In this document: positions 34,673 to 46,224 of the stretch, one piece after another
How positions within the stretch are numbered: position 1 is the first letter of the stretch
How the letters are laid out: the number at the start of each line of letters is the position of its first letter
NCBI GenBank assembly: GCA_015680685.1
Contig: MNCI01033631.1
Coordinates: forward strand, 1 to 64,000
DNA from: Gnetum montanum
Lineage: Eukaryota > Streptophyta > Gnetopsida > Gnetales > Gnetaceae
Reading direction: 5' to 3'
Length of the DNA stretch: 64,000 nucleotides
The notes under the pieces: generated by a model
Told to the model about the DNA's origin: nothing
What the model saw: the letters and a program-made list of their open reading frames with translations, nothing else
Database searches by the model: none
Position numbers and translations under genes: made by a program

Positions 34673-36543
34673 TACCCCCAAAACTTAGTAAAAACTCATC
34701 CTCAAGTTAATAGGATAGAACTGAGCTTTCTTTATAAAAAAATTGGGAATGATGGGATTATTGACTAATGCTAACTACTTATTGACTCTAAGTGCCATAA
34801 TGGTGTGTACAAAAATGACATAGTTACATGACAAATTTTTTTTTTGAAGTGGCTTGATGTAGTTCATATTTTGGGTAGTGGTGGCTCTTCCATCAGCTTC
34901 TTTTCCTTATTTTCAAGCTTTTGAAACATTTCTCCTCTTTTGTCCTTATCTCCTTTTTCCATATGTCCTCTCTACTGAGTATGGCACAAACATTGCTTCA
35001 AGTTTCACTGTAGCATTGGCCTATTTGTTTTGCTAGAATTCGTAGGTTTTTCCCAAGTTCCATCCATTGTTGTTGGTTAATGTGGGCCATAATGAAGATT
35101 CTTGGATTTTCATCTTCACTACTTTTGGAGAAAAGGACCAAAATTTAGTTCCATGATGATCATGGACATGATTGATCTTCTTGGATGGCCTAGAGGCAAC
35201 ATGGTGATAGCATGAGACATCATCCTTGTTTAGGTTCTTGTGGAATTTCTACCTCTCCTTGTGTTGAGTGATCTATAGCAGGAGTTTCTTGATGAATGCT
35301 ATATGATTCAGCCTCCTTCTCTATGTGTTCTTCTTATGGGATATGTTCCTCCACTTGGCCTCTCCCATGGCCTCTTGATCTTTTACTCCCATGTTGTGAA
35401 GGTTCTCCTTTTGGTATCCTCTTTGGGTCCATCTACAATTAGGAACGGTTTAAAATTATTAGGATGTTCCTATCAATTATTAATAGTTCCTTACTTTTCT
35501 CATACCCCTGGTTAGATCAATTTCTTATCTTATTATGATTGCAAAGTTAGAAACATTTTAAAAAGAAATCCCATAGGTGTCATATCGTTTACTTACTTAT
35601 GATCTTCTATCATTTTCCTTACTTATTATGGCCTAAAATAGTTGATATGATCTATTAGGAGTATTGTCTAAATCTTTTTGGCCGTAGTTTGATTTATTAA
35701 CCTTAAGATTCTTATTATCTTTTTGTACTTACCTTTTATAAATCTTCCAATGTTAAAAATTTTTGGCTTAAATTTTCAAATTTTTATTTGCTTATATCAT
35801 GCAATGCACCCCCCATGACTAAGTTGAGCACTCTAGGATTAGCAAGATTAAAGAATTTTGGAAATCAAAGCTACAAGGTTGAAGTTATGGCCTTCAGAAT
35901 CTAGTGTGCAAGAGGGTTGAGGAAAAAAACTACAAAAACTTCTCTTGCTACAAGTGAGAGAAATAAAAAATTTCACTAACTCTTTTGTGTGTTTATATAC
36001 TATTTTAATATGCATGACATCATAGATCATATATCATAGATATGACATTGTAGGTGCCTATGACATCATAACTACGATGTTGCCATTAAAAAGTTCAAAA
36101 TTTTCATTGCTTATTCTTGGAAAAATTAAGTTAAATGAATGTCTATAAGATTTAAAGCTTGTGTAGAGGGTCATGGCCATGAGTGATGCATAGTTTTCAA
36201 CAATTTAGTGTTCAAGGTTGATGAAGAAGGAATCTTGAGCAAGAAAAGTTTATAGTATGGATAAGAAATGGATAATGAATTTTTGATGTATGGATAGATT
36301 ATTAGATGATATGGGATGTTTACTAGATGTTTTGGAAGGCATAAGATGATGTGGAATTACTTGGCAAGTATTAAATACAAGAGATATACAAGTGGATCCT
36401 CCCCAAAGCAGGCTCTAGCCCTTAATGCCCTTGTATAACCACATCTAAAAGTTTCTTGAGGCACTCAAGGAGTTGAATGTAATGCATATCTATTTAGCAA
36501 AACATAGATGTTAGTACCACCAAATTGAAAAACTAATTCTATG
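34673..36543 (-). other. Non-coding 3' region of element B
   Basis: It carries, on the minus strand, the conserved block shared with A and D (36381-36445, AGTGGATCCTCCCCAAAGCA on plus). It also has the purine-rich internal motif CTTAGTCATGGGGGG (plus 35809-35826). No coding trace. A patch around 36000-36090 rich in GACATCATAG resembles U3 repeats of the family. Confidence 0.6.
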
Positions 36544-37056
36544 TATGACATCCCATTCCCAGATGTTATAAAAATACGAATTCCTAATTTATTATATTCA
36601 TCATGGATAACATATCAAAAAGATCATAAACACTTAAATAATAAATTAATTAGCAAATAAATAATTGATACTAAAGAATTAAGAAAGAGAAGAAAAATGG
36701 AAGAATTGTATTAATGGAAGAGAGTACTGTAAAACCCTTTTGGGTTGTCTTCCTATGCTACTTAAGCCTTAGAGGCAATTCGGCACTACCACCATGGTTA
36801 GGATTATAACTCGACCAGAAGGGTGGACCAGTCCCCTTCCTATGCTACTTCACTTGACTCCTGTTACTCACCTTTTCAATCTTCGCAACTCCATGCTGGT
36901 AGGACCTCTTACCCCAGCCTTAAATAACATAGGTTAAATGCTTTCCCAAGGGATACATGAGTAGTCATAACTCCTCATAATGAGGTACCCCTTCATTAGA
37001 AGGTTAATTACATTGTTTACAATTGTTTCACCCTTAACAAGGGATGAGACATTACA
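36544..37056 (-). repeat. 3' LTR of element C
   Basis: 513 bp; plus orientation TATGACATCCCATTCC...GAGACATTACA (first G lost). It matches 45740-46219, with shared landmarks TTTATTATATTCATCATGGA, CCTTAGAGGCAAT and CTTTCCCAAGGGATACATGA. Confidence 0.9.
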
Positions 37057-37199
37057 ATCTACCCTCCTTAAGCATCTAGCTCATCCTCAAGTGATATCCA
37101 GCTGCTTAACGGTTGCTTCATAGTTATGCTCCTCAACTTCAGTTCCCTTATTTTCCCCATTATCATCTATACAAATAAAAGATCAAAATTTATATGAAT

Positions 37200-37430
37200 A
37201 ATTTATTACATCGATAATAAATTCAACCTATCATTCAATATCTGGATGATCAAAAAGTTGAGGGTAAGTATTTAAAATAAACTCCCTATTTTCCTAGGTC
37301 TGTTGATCACAATTTGACCATTGAACAAGTACTTCACTGATAGTTTTATTTCATAATTTCTTGGTTCATTCTTTTTTAATAGCAATGGGTTTTACTTCAA
37401 AGCTAGCATTGGATTGTAATGGCAAAGTAT
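37200..37430 (-). pseudogene. Chromodomain-like tail of element C integrase
   Basis: After the integrase C-terminus the minus strand reads KPIAIKKE, NKTISEVLVQWSNCDQQT and ENREFILNTYPQL, with stops at the positions of a conserved Arg and Trp. LVQW...TWE......FP is the chromodomain pattern at the end of plant chromovirus integrases, which in that family can direct integration to marked chromatin. Confidence 0.65.
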
Positions 37431-37431
37431 T

Positions 37432-38700
37432 CTAATCCAATACATATGGTACATCATTTTCATGAAATTTCTTTAACAAGCTCACATGAAAAACTAGATC
37501 AATTTTTAAGGTTTCGGGAAGATTCAATTGATATGGTACTTCACCAATTCTTTCAAAGATTTCCAAAGGTCCATAAAATCTAGGTGCTAATTTAGTATAT
37601 TTTTTCAATTTAAGAGAACTTCTGGTAGGTTTTACTCTCAACAATACTTGATCCCCTAGTTGGAATTCTTTTTTAAGTCGATGCTGATTTGCATATCCTT
37701 TATATTTATCTTGGGTAGCTTGCAAATTTTGTTTAACCCTTGTAACAATGTTTTCCATTATTTTCATTTCTTCTTCCTTCCATACCACTCTTAAGGTTGG
37801 ATCTACCCAAGTTAATGGTGTACAACAATTACATCCATATACTACTTCGAATGGTGTTCGATGTATAGAACCTTGATAATTGTTATTGTAGGAAAATTCT
37901 TCTAGATGCAAATAATTCTCCCATGTTTTTGGTCTACTCCCAACATAACTTCATAGGATATCTTCTAATATTCTATTCACTCATTTAGTTTGTTCATCAA
38001 TTTTAGGATGATAAGTTGTGCTAAATTTCAATTGAGTTCCAAGCTCTCTGAAGAAATTTTTCTAGAATTCAGAAATGAATTTAGAATCTCTATCTAAAGT
38101 GATAGATTTTGGACAACTGTGTAATCTAAATACTTCTTCTACAAATTTTTAGGCTATTTCTTCCACTATGTTTGTAGATTTCAAAGCTATAAAATATACC
38201 ATCTTTGATAGATGATTAATTACTACAAAAATTGAGTCATTTTCTTTTTCAATTACTACCAATCCCACAATGAAATCCATAGTGAAATCTTCCCATTTGT
38301 AGGTTGGAACTTCCAAGGGTTGCAATAATCCATTGGGTTTCCTTTGTTTAGCTTTTATTCTTTGACATGTTGAGAAGTTTTTAATGTATGTAGACACATC
38401 ATTCTTCATTCCAGGCCAAAAATAAGATTTGTGAATTATCATATAGGTCTTAATATAACCTGGGTGTCTTGCATATGGTACTTCATGTGCCTCACACAAC
38501 AATTTTAGTCTCCAATTTCCTTCTGGTATGCATACTCTTTGTCCTTTCATCAATAAACCATTAGAAGTGAGTTGGTATTGAGGCTCATTGGAAATGTTGG
38601 TTAAAATATTTTTAAAGTAAGGGTCTTCTATCATTTGTTTCTTAACTTCTTCTTCCACAGGGGTCATTACTACACCTATCATTAAATTCTACATTCGACT
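37432..38700 (-). pseudogene. Integrase of element C, degenerate
   Basis: The N-terminal frame (38682-38149) has the zinc-binding HHCC region, HEVPYARHPGYIKTY ... FSTCQRIKAK, in which the first Cys of the CxxC pair is Phe. The catalytic core starts WEDFTMDFIVGL. The next segment (about 38110-37930) reads SITLDRDSKFISEF, giving the second Asp. It then reads YHPKIDEQTK followed by a stop, where the family's third catalytic residue (Glu in GQTE) has become Lys. The frame at 37911-37432 gives WENYLHLEEFSYNNNYQ, HRTPFEVVYG, a long coiled segment and the FYGPLEIFERIGEVPYQLNL / FHVSLLKK C-terminal fold. Confidence 0.88.
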
Positions 38701-38879
38701 AAGGGCATTAGCTATCACATCTTTTTTTCTAGAAACATATTTGATTTCAAAATCATANATTTCTTAACTTCTTCTTCCACAGGGGTCATTACTACACCTA
38801 TCATTAAATTCTACATTAGACTAAGGGCATTAGCTATCACATCTTTTTTTCCAGAAACATATTTGATTTCAAAATCATA
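38638..38879. other. Assembly join: 120-bp duplicate across a single N
   Basis: 38638-38757 and 38760-38879 are the same sequence with two differences (ATTCGAC against ATTAGAC, TTCTAG against TTCCAG), separated by N at 38758. It lies between RNase H and integrase and makes C about 120 bp too long here. Confidence 0.85.
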
Positions 38880-39990
38880 TTTTGCTAACAATTCTATCCA
38901 TCGCCTTTGACGAGTATTCAAAATAGGTTGTTTTTGCAAATATTCTAAACTTTTATGATCCATTTTTAGTATAAAATTATTTCCACAAAGATAATGTCTT
39001 CAAACTTTCAGAGCATGAATAATTGCTAGTAATTCTAAATTATGAGTTGAGTAATTTACCTTAGCTCCTCGTAATTTATGAGATTCATAACATACCACTT
39101 TATCTTCCTGTGAAAGAACTACACTTATTCCTATTTGACAGGCATCTGTGGATACTTCAAATGGTGATCTTCATCCATAATTATCAATATAGGTGTTGTT
39201 GTAAGTAGCATCTTTAATCTGAGAAAAGATTCCTTGAATTTTTCATGAAATTTGAACTCACGTTTCTCCTACAAAAGGTCAGTTAATGGGGCTACCATGG
39301 TAGAATAATCTTTAATGAAACATTGATAAAAGCCAGCTAACCCTAAGAAGCTTCAAACTACTATAACATCTTTTAATTTAGGCCAATCCCAGATCACACT
39401 AATTTTTGTTGGATCTACTTGCAATCCTTTCTTATAAACTATATGTCCTAAGTATGAGAATTCTTCCTTAAAAAGCTCACTTTTACTCAATTTAGCTTTT
39501 AATTGATCTTCTTTAAGAATTTTCATTGTAGTTTTCAAATGTTCGATATGTGCTTCTCTTGATTTAGAATAAACAAGCATATCATCCATAAATACTATGA
39601 TAAATCAAGATATTCATGAAAAATATTATTCATTAATGCCATAAATGTTGTAGGTGCATTACTTAATTCAAACAGCATCACAAAAAATTCATATAATCCA
39701 TATCTGGTTCTAAAAGCAGTTTTGTCAATATCTTTCTCCTTAATCCTAATTTAAATCAATCTTTGAGAAATAATATGCACCTGTAAGTTGATCAAATAAA
39801 TCATTAATTCTAGGCAAAGGATAAGTATTTTTAATCATCACTTTATTCAATGCTCTATAATCAATGCATAATCTTAGAGTGCCATCTTTCTTTTTGACAA
39901 ATAAAACTAGTGCACCCCATGGTGATATGCTGGCTCTAATTTTTCCTTCTTCCAATAATTGGTATAATTGTACTTTTAATTCTCTTAATT
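38640..39990 (-). pseudogene. Reverse transcriptase and RNase H of element C
   Basis: The frame at 39955-39746 reads [29 protein letters not shown] and [20 protein letters not shown]. The frame at 39589-39353 reads MDDMLVYSKSREAHIEHLKT, the YxDD-type active site with both Asp kept, then FSYLGHIV and VDPTKI. Around 39320 comes FLGLAGFYQ ... IKDYSTMVAPLTDLL. RNase H follows in broken pieces to 38640. The frame changes at about 39745 and 39350. Confidence 0.9.
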
Positions 39991-40101
39991 CTAAAGTAGA
40001 AAATATATAAGGAGCTTTTGAAACAAGTTTTGTACCAAGAAAAATATCAATGGTATGTTCAACAGTTCTTTTTGGAGGTAATTCTCTAGTTTCACCAAAT
40101 A

Positions 40102-40540
40102 CTAAATCTTTATATTCTTTAAGTTCATTTGGGATCTCAACATTATTGTAGCACCTTTTTTTATTAATCTTTTAGCTTGCTTAATGGTTATTATATGAAT
40201 TTTCTTTGTTGTTCCTACCCTCCTTAGAACCCTGCCTCCGTTAGTGGTTAGAACTTTTAAAATATGAGTTCCAAAGTGGGTAGTAACATAAACGTTTTGT
40301 AGAAAAGACATTCCTAAAATGGCATCAACATCATGTAGTTTAAATTCAAAAAATTCATCAATGAATGGCATATTTCGCAAAAGAAAGTTTATTTTTCCAT
40401 ACCTAGGATGTTTGCTCATAGTTGTTCCATTTGACAGTTCTATCTTAATAATTTTCTTGGAAGCGAGACTCAATTTCAATAAATTAATTAGCTTTATAGA
40501 AATAAAGTTATCACTGGCACCACTATCAATCAAAAATTAA
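40102..40540 (-). pseudogene. Aspartic protease of element C
   Basis: The frame open at 40533-40102 begins MIDSGASDNFIS, the catalytic DSGA loop. It continues with RYGKINFLLRNMPFIDEFFE and DAILGMSFLQ, the second hallmark (ILGMxFL) of plant gypsy retropepsins. The domain itself is uninterrupted; the reading before and after it is broken. Confidence 0.85.
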
Positions 40541-40559
40541 ATTTTTTTACCTTTAATGG

Positions 40560-41937
40560 AACCTTCAAAATCAATAAAGCAAATGGAAATTTTCACAAAC
40601 CTAATTTATTTGATGCACATATCTTCTTGATGGCTATTGTAGCAGCTGGAATATTTCCTTCATTTCTATTTTGGTTTGGTTTTTGATTTTTGATTTGGTG
40701 TGTCCTTTGTATTTTTGCTTGAAATTTTGGACAATCTCATTTAAGATTGTCCTCACCACAAAAGAAACATCTTGATCTTGATCGAGCTTTTTTTCTATTG
40801 GTGTCTCTTCTACCATTGCTTGTGGAAAAGGGCTTGGTTGAAAAGTTGCTTGTCGAAGGATGACTTTTATCTGATTTGATTCCTCATAATTCTTAGCAAT
40901 TCTATATGCTTCATCAATAGTTTTGGGATTATGGGCTCATGTTTGTGGATGTAATTAAGCATGTAATCCTCCAATGAATTTTGAAGCTAATTCTCCCTCA
41001 TCCTGATGACTTACATATCGAAAAAGATCACAAAATTCTTTTCCCAACCTTAAGGAATCAAATCTCATTCTATGATCTTTGAAAAAAGAATTCGGAACAA
41101 ATTTTTGTTCAAAATATTGAAAATAATTAAGCCAATTTGTAATAAAACCTTGAGATCTCAACCCATTTCACCATGTTGCTGCAAGTCCTCATAAATATAA
41201 GAAGATAACTTCTAGATGTTCATGGCTTGACAAATTCAACATATCAACGTAATTTTTCATTGTATCAAGCAAAATCCTTTACCTTAGCACTAGATCTAGG
41301 GGCTCCATCATAATGATCTAATTTCACTTTCTTAGTATGCACTTGTGTCAATGATTCTTTAGATGGATTAAGCCAGTTCCCATATCCTTCTCTCAATTTT
41401 AGTTCTATAGTCTACAAGGTCGATTTTAGTATCCTATCAATGAGGTGGAGGTTGTGTTTGTTGGGGATTCCTAATGGAAGATTAATCTTGATGTTGTGCT
41501 CTAGGTAGATGTTGGGTAGGATTGGAAGGTTGAATAAGATGGTTGGTTAATTACATAATGGAGTTGGCAAAGGAATCTATCTTTCCTTGTAGTCAAACCA
41601 TTTATCCTTTAAATTTTAGGACAATTTCTTAATTTCTTCAGACATATTTTGCATCTCTACCCCGAACCCTTGGTTTGAGTGTCAAATTTCTTCTTGAACA
41701 CCCTTGATCTCATTAATTTGTTCTTCAATGACATTCATTCAATCATTGACTCGAGCTTCCATTTCTCTCGAATTTATCCTTCAGGTTCTAGACATCGATA
41801 AGTTGAAGAAATTAGGTATGTTTGAGAATTCTTAGCCTCTATGGCCCTTTTATGGAATTCGACATCGTTTAGTTAGTTGTGGAAGAAGTTGAAACTGTTA
41901 TAGGATTTCTCACTGAATCCTAATTATTTTGAGACAT
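40560..41937 (-). pseudogene. gag of element C, degenerate
   Basis: The likely start is the minus-strand ATG ending at 41937. A coiled, acidic N-terminal part reads MEARV ... EEQINEIKGVQEEI. The capsid-like domain is open at 41161-40955 (WLNYFQYFEQKFVPNSFFKD, LRLGKEFCDLFRYVSHQDEG). A zinc knuckle near 40770-40735 reads RCFFCGEDNLK, stop, DCP, with the His replaced and one residue missing. Confidence 0.8.
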
Positions 41938-43300
41938 AAATTAAGAATATAAAAGCTAAATTTTTTGTAATCTAAAAGCTAAATTTGATAATTCCATTGA
42001 GTCAAAATGGACTTTGGATTCAAAAGTTATAGCCATTTTAATTTTTTTGAATTTTTGTGATTTTTGAAACTTCGAGAGATGTCACCCATCCTAGTTCTAC
42101 TCTAGGACATGTGTGCCTAATGACAAAAATTTTATTCAAGTTACTACTGTAACATCAATTTATATTTTTCTAAATAATTGAGTGCATATTTATTCTTAAA
42201 TTAATACTAATAGCCTAAAACGTTTTTTATTATGAAAATTTCCATCAGTTGATGGAATTTCAAAAGTTTGGTCAATTTTTGGAAAAATTTAATTTTTTCA
42301 TCAATTGATGGATGACCGATTTAGGCTCCGTGCGATGGCTAGAAGACGGTGATGGGCAGCATGAAAGAGGCAATGATAGCCAGTGCAAGAGGTAGTGATG
42401 GGCAATAGGGGAGGTGGTGATAGGTGGTGTAGGAGGTAGTGATGAGCGGCTCAGAAGGTGGTGATGGGTGGTGTAGGAAGGCGATGGTAGAAAATAAAAA
42501 AAAAAAAAGAAAAATAGAAAAAATATTATTTTTGTTGCTTTGGGGATTAGGGCCAGATTTCTAAGGCTGTGGCCCTTCCTCTTTCACGATTGGTCATGGT
42601 TGGTCATTGCCCGACCGTGGCTAGCCATAGCTGACCATGGCCTTGCCACAGCTGATCACAACTTGGCCATAGCCTACCATAGTTGGCCACAGCTGGTTGC
42701 AGCCTTGCTGTAGTTGACTACGGCTAGCCATGACTGGCCGTAGGCCTAGCTGCAGGCCTGGTTGTAGCTTGGCCATGGACCCAAATTTATTTTTTAAAAA
42801 ATTATTTTTAATTTTTTAAAAATATAAATATACATATATATTGAAACTTAATATTTGGGCTTGAGTTCAAACTCCAGTCCTCCAAGTTTATATATATATA
42901 TTATTATTATTATTATTTTTAACTACACGTAAAACAATGATGGTCATATCTTTCAAACCGTAAGTTGGATTTTAATAAAATTGGTATCATTGGAATCATC
43001 TTGAAGAGTAATTAATGTTAAACTATAGATAACTTCACTTTAGTAAACCTAAAAATCATAAAATAAGAAAAATTAAACATTAGCTTTTTAAACAAAAAGT
43101 AAACATTAGCTTTTTCTTCAAACAAAAGTATATGTTAACTTTTATTAAATCTTTTGTTATCTTAAGTTATACTTTCTCTTTTCTTTTACTAAGATTTCTA
43201 TAATTATATTATAAATATTAGAAGTAAGTTGATTTACTCATCACAACCAACAAAATATTGTCTACAAATAAGTTTGAAAACTTATTATTATAAAGAATTC
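41938..43300. other. Leader of element C with GC-rich minisatellites
   Basis: Between the antisense gene and gag lie two arrays. 42340-42490 repeats GGTGATGGGYGGTGTAGGA-like units. 42575-42780 repeats a 10-12 bp theme around TTGGCCATAGCTGACCA. Both are far richer in G+C than the rest of C. A (TAT)n / (TA)n stretch lies at 42890-42920. Confidence 0.6.
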
Positions 43301-45529
43301 ATGGCTTCCATGCGTCAGAATTCACCTTGGGCCCCTTCAGGTAGCCACTCTTTATTACCTAATAATATTTTTCTACACAAAAATAATGTTCTAACTACTT
43401 CCAATTGAGTTTGTAGCTTGCCTGGAAAAGATAGTTTTCAGTTTTTCACTACTTCTAGATTGGATGATTTACTGGTTTTCTCGATTTTTAAACTTTCCTT
43501 TTGCAAGGGTGCTTTTGCAAAGTGATTTGAACAATATGATAATAAGAAAGGCATTGTTTTTCAATTATTTTTTGGAGTGTTAATGATCCTTCCTTTTGAT
43601 ATCAAAGTAGTCTTAGGTTTTTAGCTAGGAGAGGATCTATTGATTCCTACAACTCGTTTTCCACAATTTAAATCTTTTTATAAGATAGAATTATCCAATT
43701 ATGTTGTTGATTCCATCATTCGTAAAAACCAGTGCATTTGTAAGGATTTCACTAATGATTCTTATTTTAACTTATGTTTATTCATCAGTAGCAAGGTTCT
43801 ATAGTACAGAAAAAAATCCAATGTTGGTTCTTATTTTATTTTCATACTTTATGGTGCCATAACCAGTAGGGTTTATGATTAGTCGATATCATGTTTCTCT
43901 ACTTTTTACACTATTATGACTGAAATTTCTATTGTCGACCAACATCCTTTAAAATCCTATACTCTATATTGTATACCTATGATCATTTGTATGATCTTAA
44001 GTTATGATCATCCCAAAAAATGTTCTACTCATTACGACCCTTGATTGTGCCTTGAATTTCTTGAAGATGATAGGGTTATAAGGAGTAAGATTATGGGTGC
44101 CCAAAAAGGTCAATTGGCTTTACAACAAGCTAAAAGTCAAGAAGAAATCAGTGAGGTACTTTCATGTTTTTTTTATTATTTCCTTATTTCTTAATTATGT
44201 TTTTATTTTATGTATTTGATAGTGCAATCTAGATTACAGAATGAACTAATGCACAGTGTTGAATTTGCACAGGTTGAAGAAATTCAAGGTATTTTGACCT
44301 TTGGTATAGTTCAATCATAAGAACAAGTCACAGTTTCTACTTCCAAGGTATATATTTAAATATAATTTACTAAATTAAATGTATTATTTCTATTTTTATA
44401 TTTTTTATTATTATTACTTTTTAAAATAAATTTATTTTGCAAAGACAACATATTGGGCAAGGTTCTAGTAGTCCAGTAGCTATAAGACAATCAACCCAAC
44501 AACAAGCTCAACAAATCCAACCAACTTCTCAACAAGGTTAAAGACGTGATGAGGGAAAGCAACTAGAGGTAGGTTTTAATTGTTTGAATACTTTCTTCTT
44601 TTCCTTGTATAACATTAATAATAATTTAATTTATTTTAATAATTTTTTTATGTTGCAGAGGTCTATGAAGCGATATATTTTATCCGAGAGATAAATAGAG
44701 GTGATGTAGGTGCTACTTCTACATAGACTCCTATTCCACCACCACCTAGATCATCACTCATACCTTCTTTTCCTTCAACACCTAGAAGAGGTTCCCTTCC
44801 ATAGGCAGCACCAAAAACAATTTCTAAATCTATTTCAGTGGTTTTTTCTTTCTCTATCTATGGTTCTTCTTATTCTATGGGAAAGATAGTGGTAGCCACT
44901 GAGGAAGAACTTGTCCTTCTTCAACGTATTAATCAACAAATTTCAAATAAAAAAACCTATTCTGTTCATGAGGATGTCTATCATCTATAGAAGTCACAAT
45001 CATGCAATTTCAAATTAGATTATGATTTAGTATCGGCTCGACTTCCATCATCTTGGCATCCAATTCCTGAGGAGGCTCAAGATGCTATTAAAAATCTAGA
45101 GCAACTCTTAGGAGAGTTGGAAAGTTCAACATGTTATGCTCACCATTTGAATACTCATGCACGTTTCTTTCAAATTGATAATGATCGATTTTAAGTAATA
45201 TATATATTTTTATCTCTTTTCTCAATTTTGGTTTGATGATTTATTCATAACTCATAATTTAAATTTTTTTTCTATAGAGAAAGGAAAGGGAATGGAAAAG
45301 AGACATGGATGATAAATTAGTACAAGTGGAAATGTTGAAGACTCAACTTCAAAGAAAAGAGGAATCAGCAGCTGCAGCGAGACATGAGACTGAATATATC
45401 AAACAAATATGTGATGGATTGGTTGGATGTAAAGCAATGCTTAGCAAAGCAGATGCTACTACTGAAGAGAGAGAATCCTAATTGAAGATAGTTATAGATC
45501 TTCTTGAATCATTTAGTCATAACAAATAA
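43301..45529 (+). pseudogene. Intron-bearing antisense gene remnant inside element C
   Basis: Plus strand, opposite to gag-pol. Exon 1 (43301-44155) is one frame of 285 codons, MASMRQNSPWAPSG ... QLALQQAKSQEEISE, broken only by about seven stops. Then come introns with GT...AG ends and AT-rich interiors: 44156-44272, 44348-44444, 44569-44658 and 45195-45277 (83-117 bp each). Exon 2 (25 codons) stays in frame with exon 1. Exon 3 is Gln-rich (STQQQAQQIQPTSQQ), exon 4 Ser/Pro-rich (PPPPRSSLIPSFPSTP), and exon 5 (45278-45529) a charged coiled coil (KERE, VEMLKTQLQRKEESAAAARH). I do not recognise the family. Extra antisense ORFs are known in some plant Ty3 elements; whether this is such a gene or a captured host gene is open. 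Confidence 0.7.
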
Positions 45530-45721
45530 TTATAGCTTCCCCTTTTCTTTATTTTCCCATTTTACCCCCTTTTTTTCTTTAATGATGTACTTCCTCTTCA
45601 TTCCCTTTGATAATAAAATAAAATAATATTTTCCTACATGTAGTTATTTTTCATAAATGTACTTGTGTTCTATGATAATAATAAAATAAGTTTTCTCTTT
45701 CATTTTGGTTCCTGAATCATG

Positions 45722-45739
45722 GTTTTCTCTAATACCAAA
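45722..45739 (-). promoter_or_regulatory. Primer-binding site of element C
   Basis: The minus strand reads TTTGGTATTAGAGAAAAC directly after the LTR. It resembles the Met-tRNA primer site TGGTATCAGAGC used by plant chromoviruses. Confidence 0.75.
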
Positions 45740-46219
45740 TGTGACATCCCATTCCTGGATGTCATAAAAATATGAATGCCTAATTTATTATATTCATCAT
45801 GGATAACATATCAGAAATATTATAAACACTTAAATAATGAATTAATTAGCAAATAAATAATTTATACTAAATAATTAAGCAAGGAAAGAAAAATAGGTGG
45901 AGGAGAGTATTGTAATGACCTTTTGGGTTATATTCCTATGTCACTTAAGCCTTAGAGGCAATCTGGAATTTCCCAGCCAGAAGGGTGGGCTAGTCCCCTT
46001 CCTATCCCTCTTAACTCGGCTCTTGTTACCTTCCTCTCTAGGCTTTGCAACTCCATGTTGGCACAACCTCTAACCTTGGCCTTAAATAGCATAGGTCAAA
46101 CCCTTTCCCAAGGGATACATGAATAGTCATAACTCCTCATAACGAGGTACTCCTTCATTAGAAGTTTAATTATATTGTTTACAATTGTTTCCACCCTTAA
46201 CAAGAGACACGACGTTACA
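45740..46219 (-). repeat. 5' LTR of element C
   Basis: 480 bp; plus orientation TGTGACATCCCATTCC...ACGACGTTACA. It keeps the TG...CA ends and matches 36544-37056. The 33-bp length difference comes from small indels. Confidence 0.9.
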
Positions 46220-46224
46220 CTATG

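Larger units (their letters stand above)
36544..46219 (-). mobile_element. Ty3/gypsy chromovirus C, nested in B
   Basis: A 9.7-kb minus-strand element with 5' LTR 46219-45740 and 3' LTR 37056-36544. CTATG lies on both sides (36539-36543 and 46220-46224). There is a Met-type primer site and a purine tract, AAGGAGGGTAGAT, before the 3' LTR. Domain order on the minus strand is gag, zinc knuckle, protease, RT, RNase H, integrase, chromodomain-like tail: the chromovirus order. A plus-strand intron-bearing gene remnant fills 43301-45529 between 5' LTR and gag. All frames carry stops, so C is dead. Confidence 0.9.

Noticed and set aside
35990-36100. Possible solo LTR piece inside element B
   Set aside because: Only a patch of GACATCATAG-like motifs resembles the U3; no LTR borders or target duplication could be placed.
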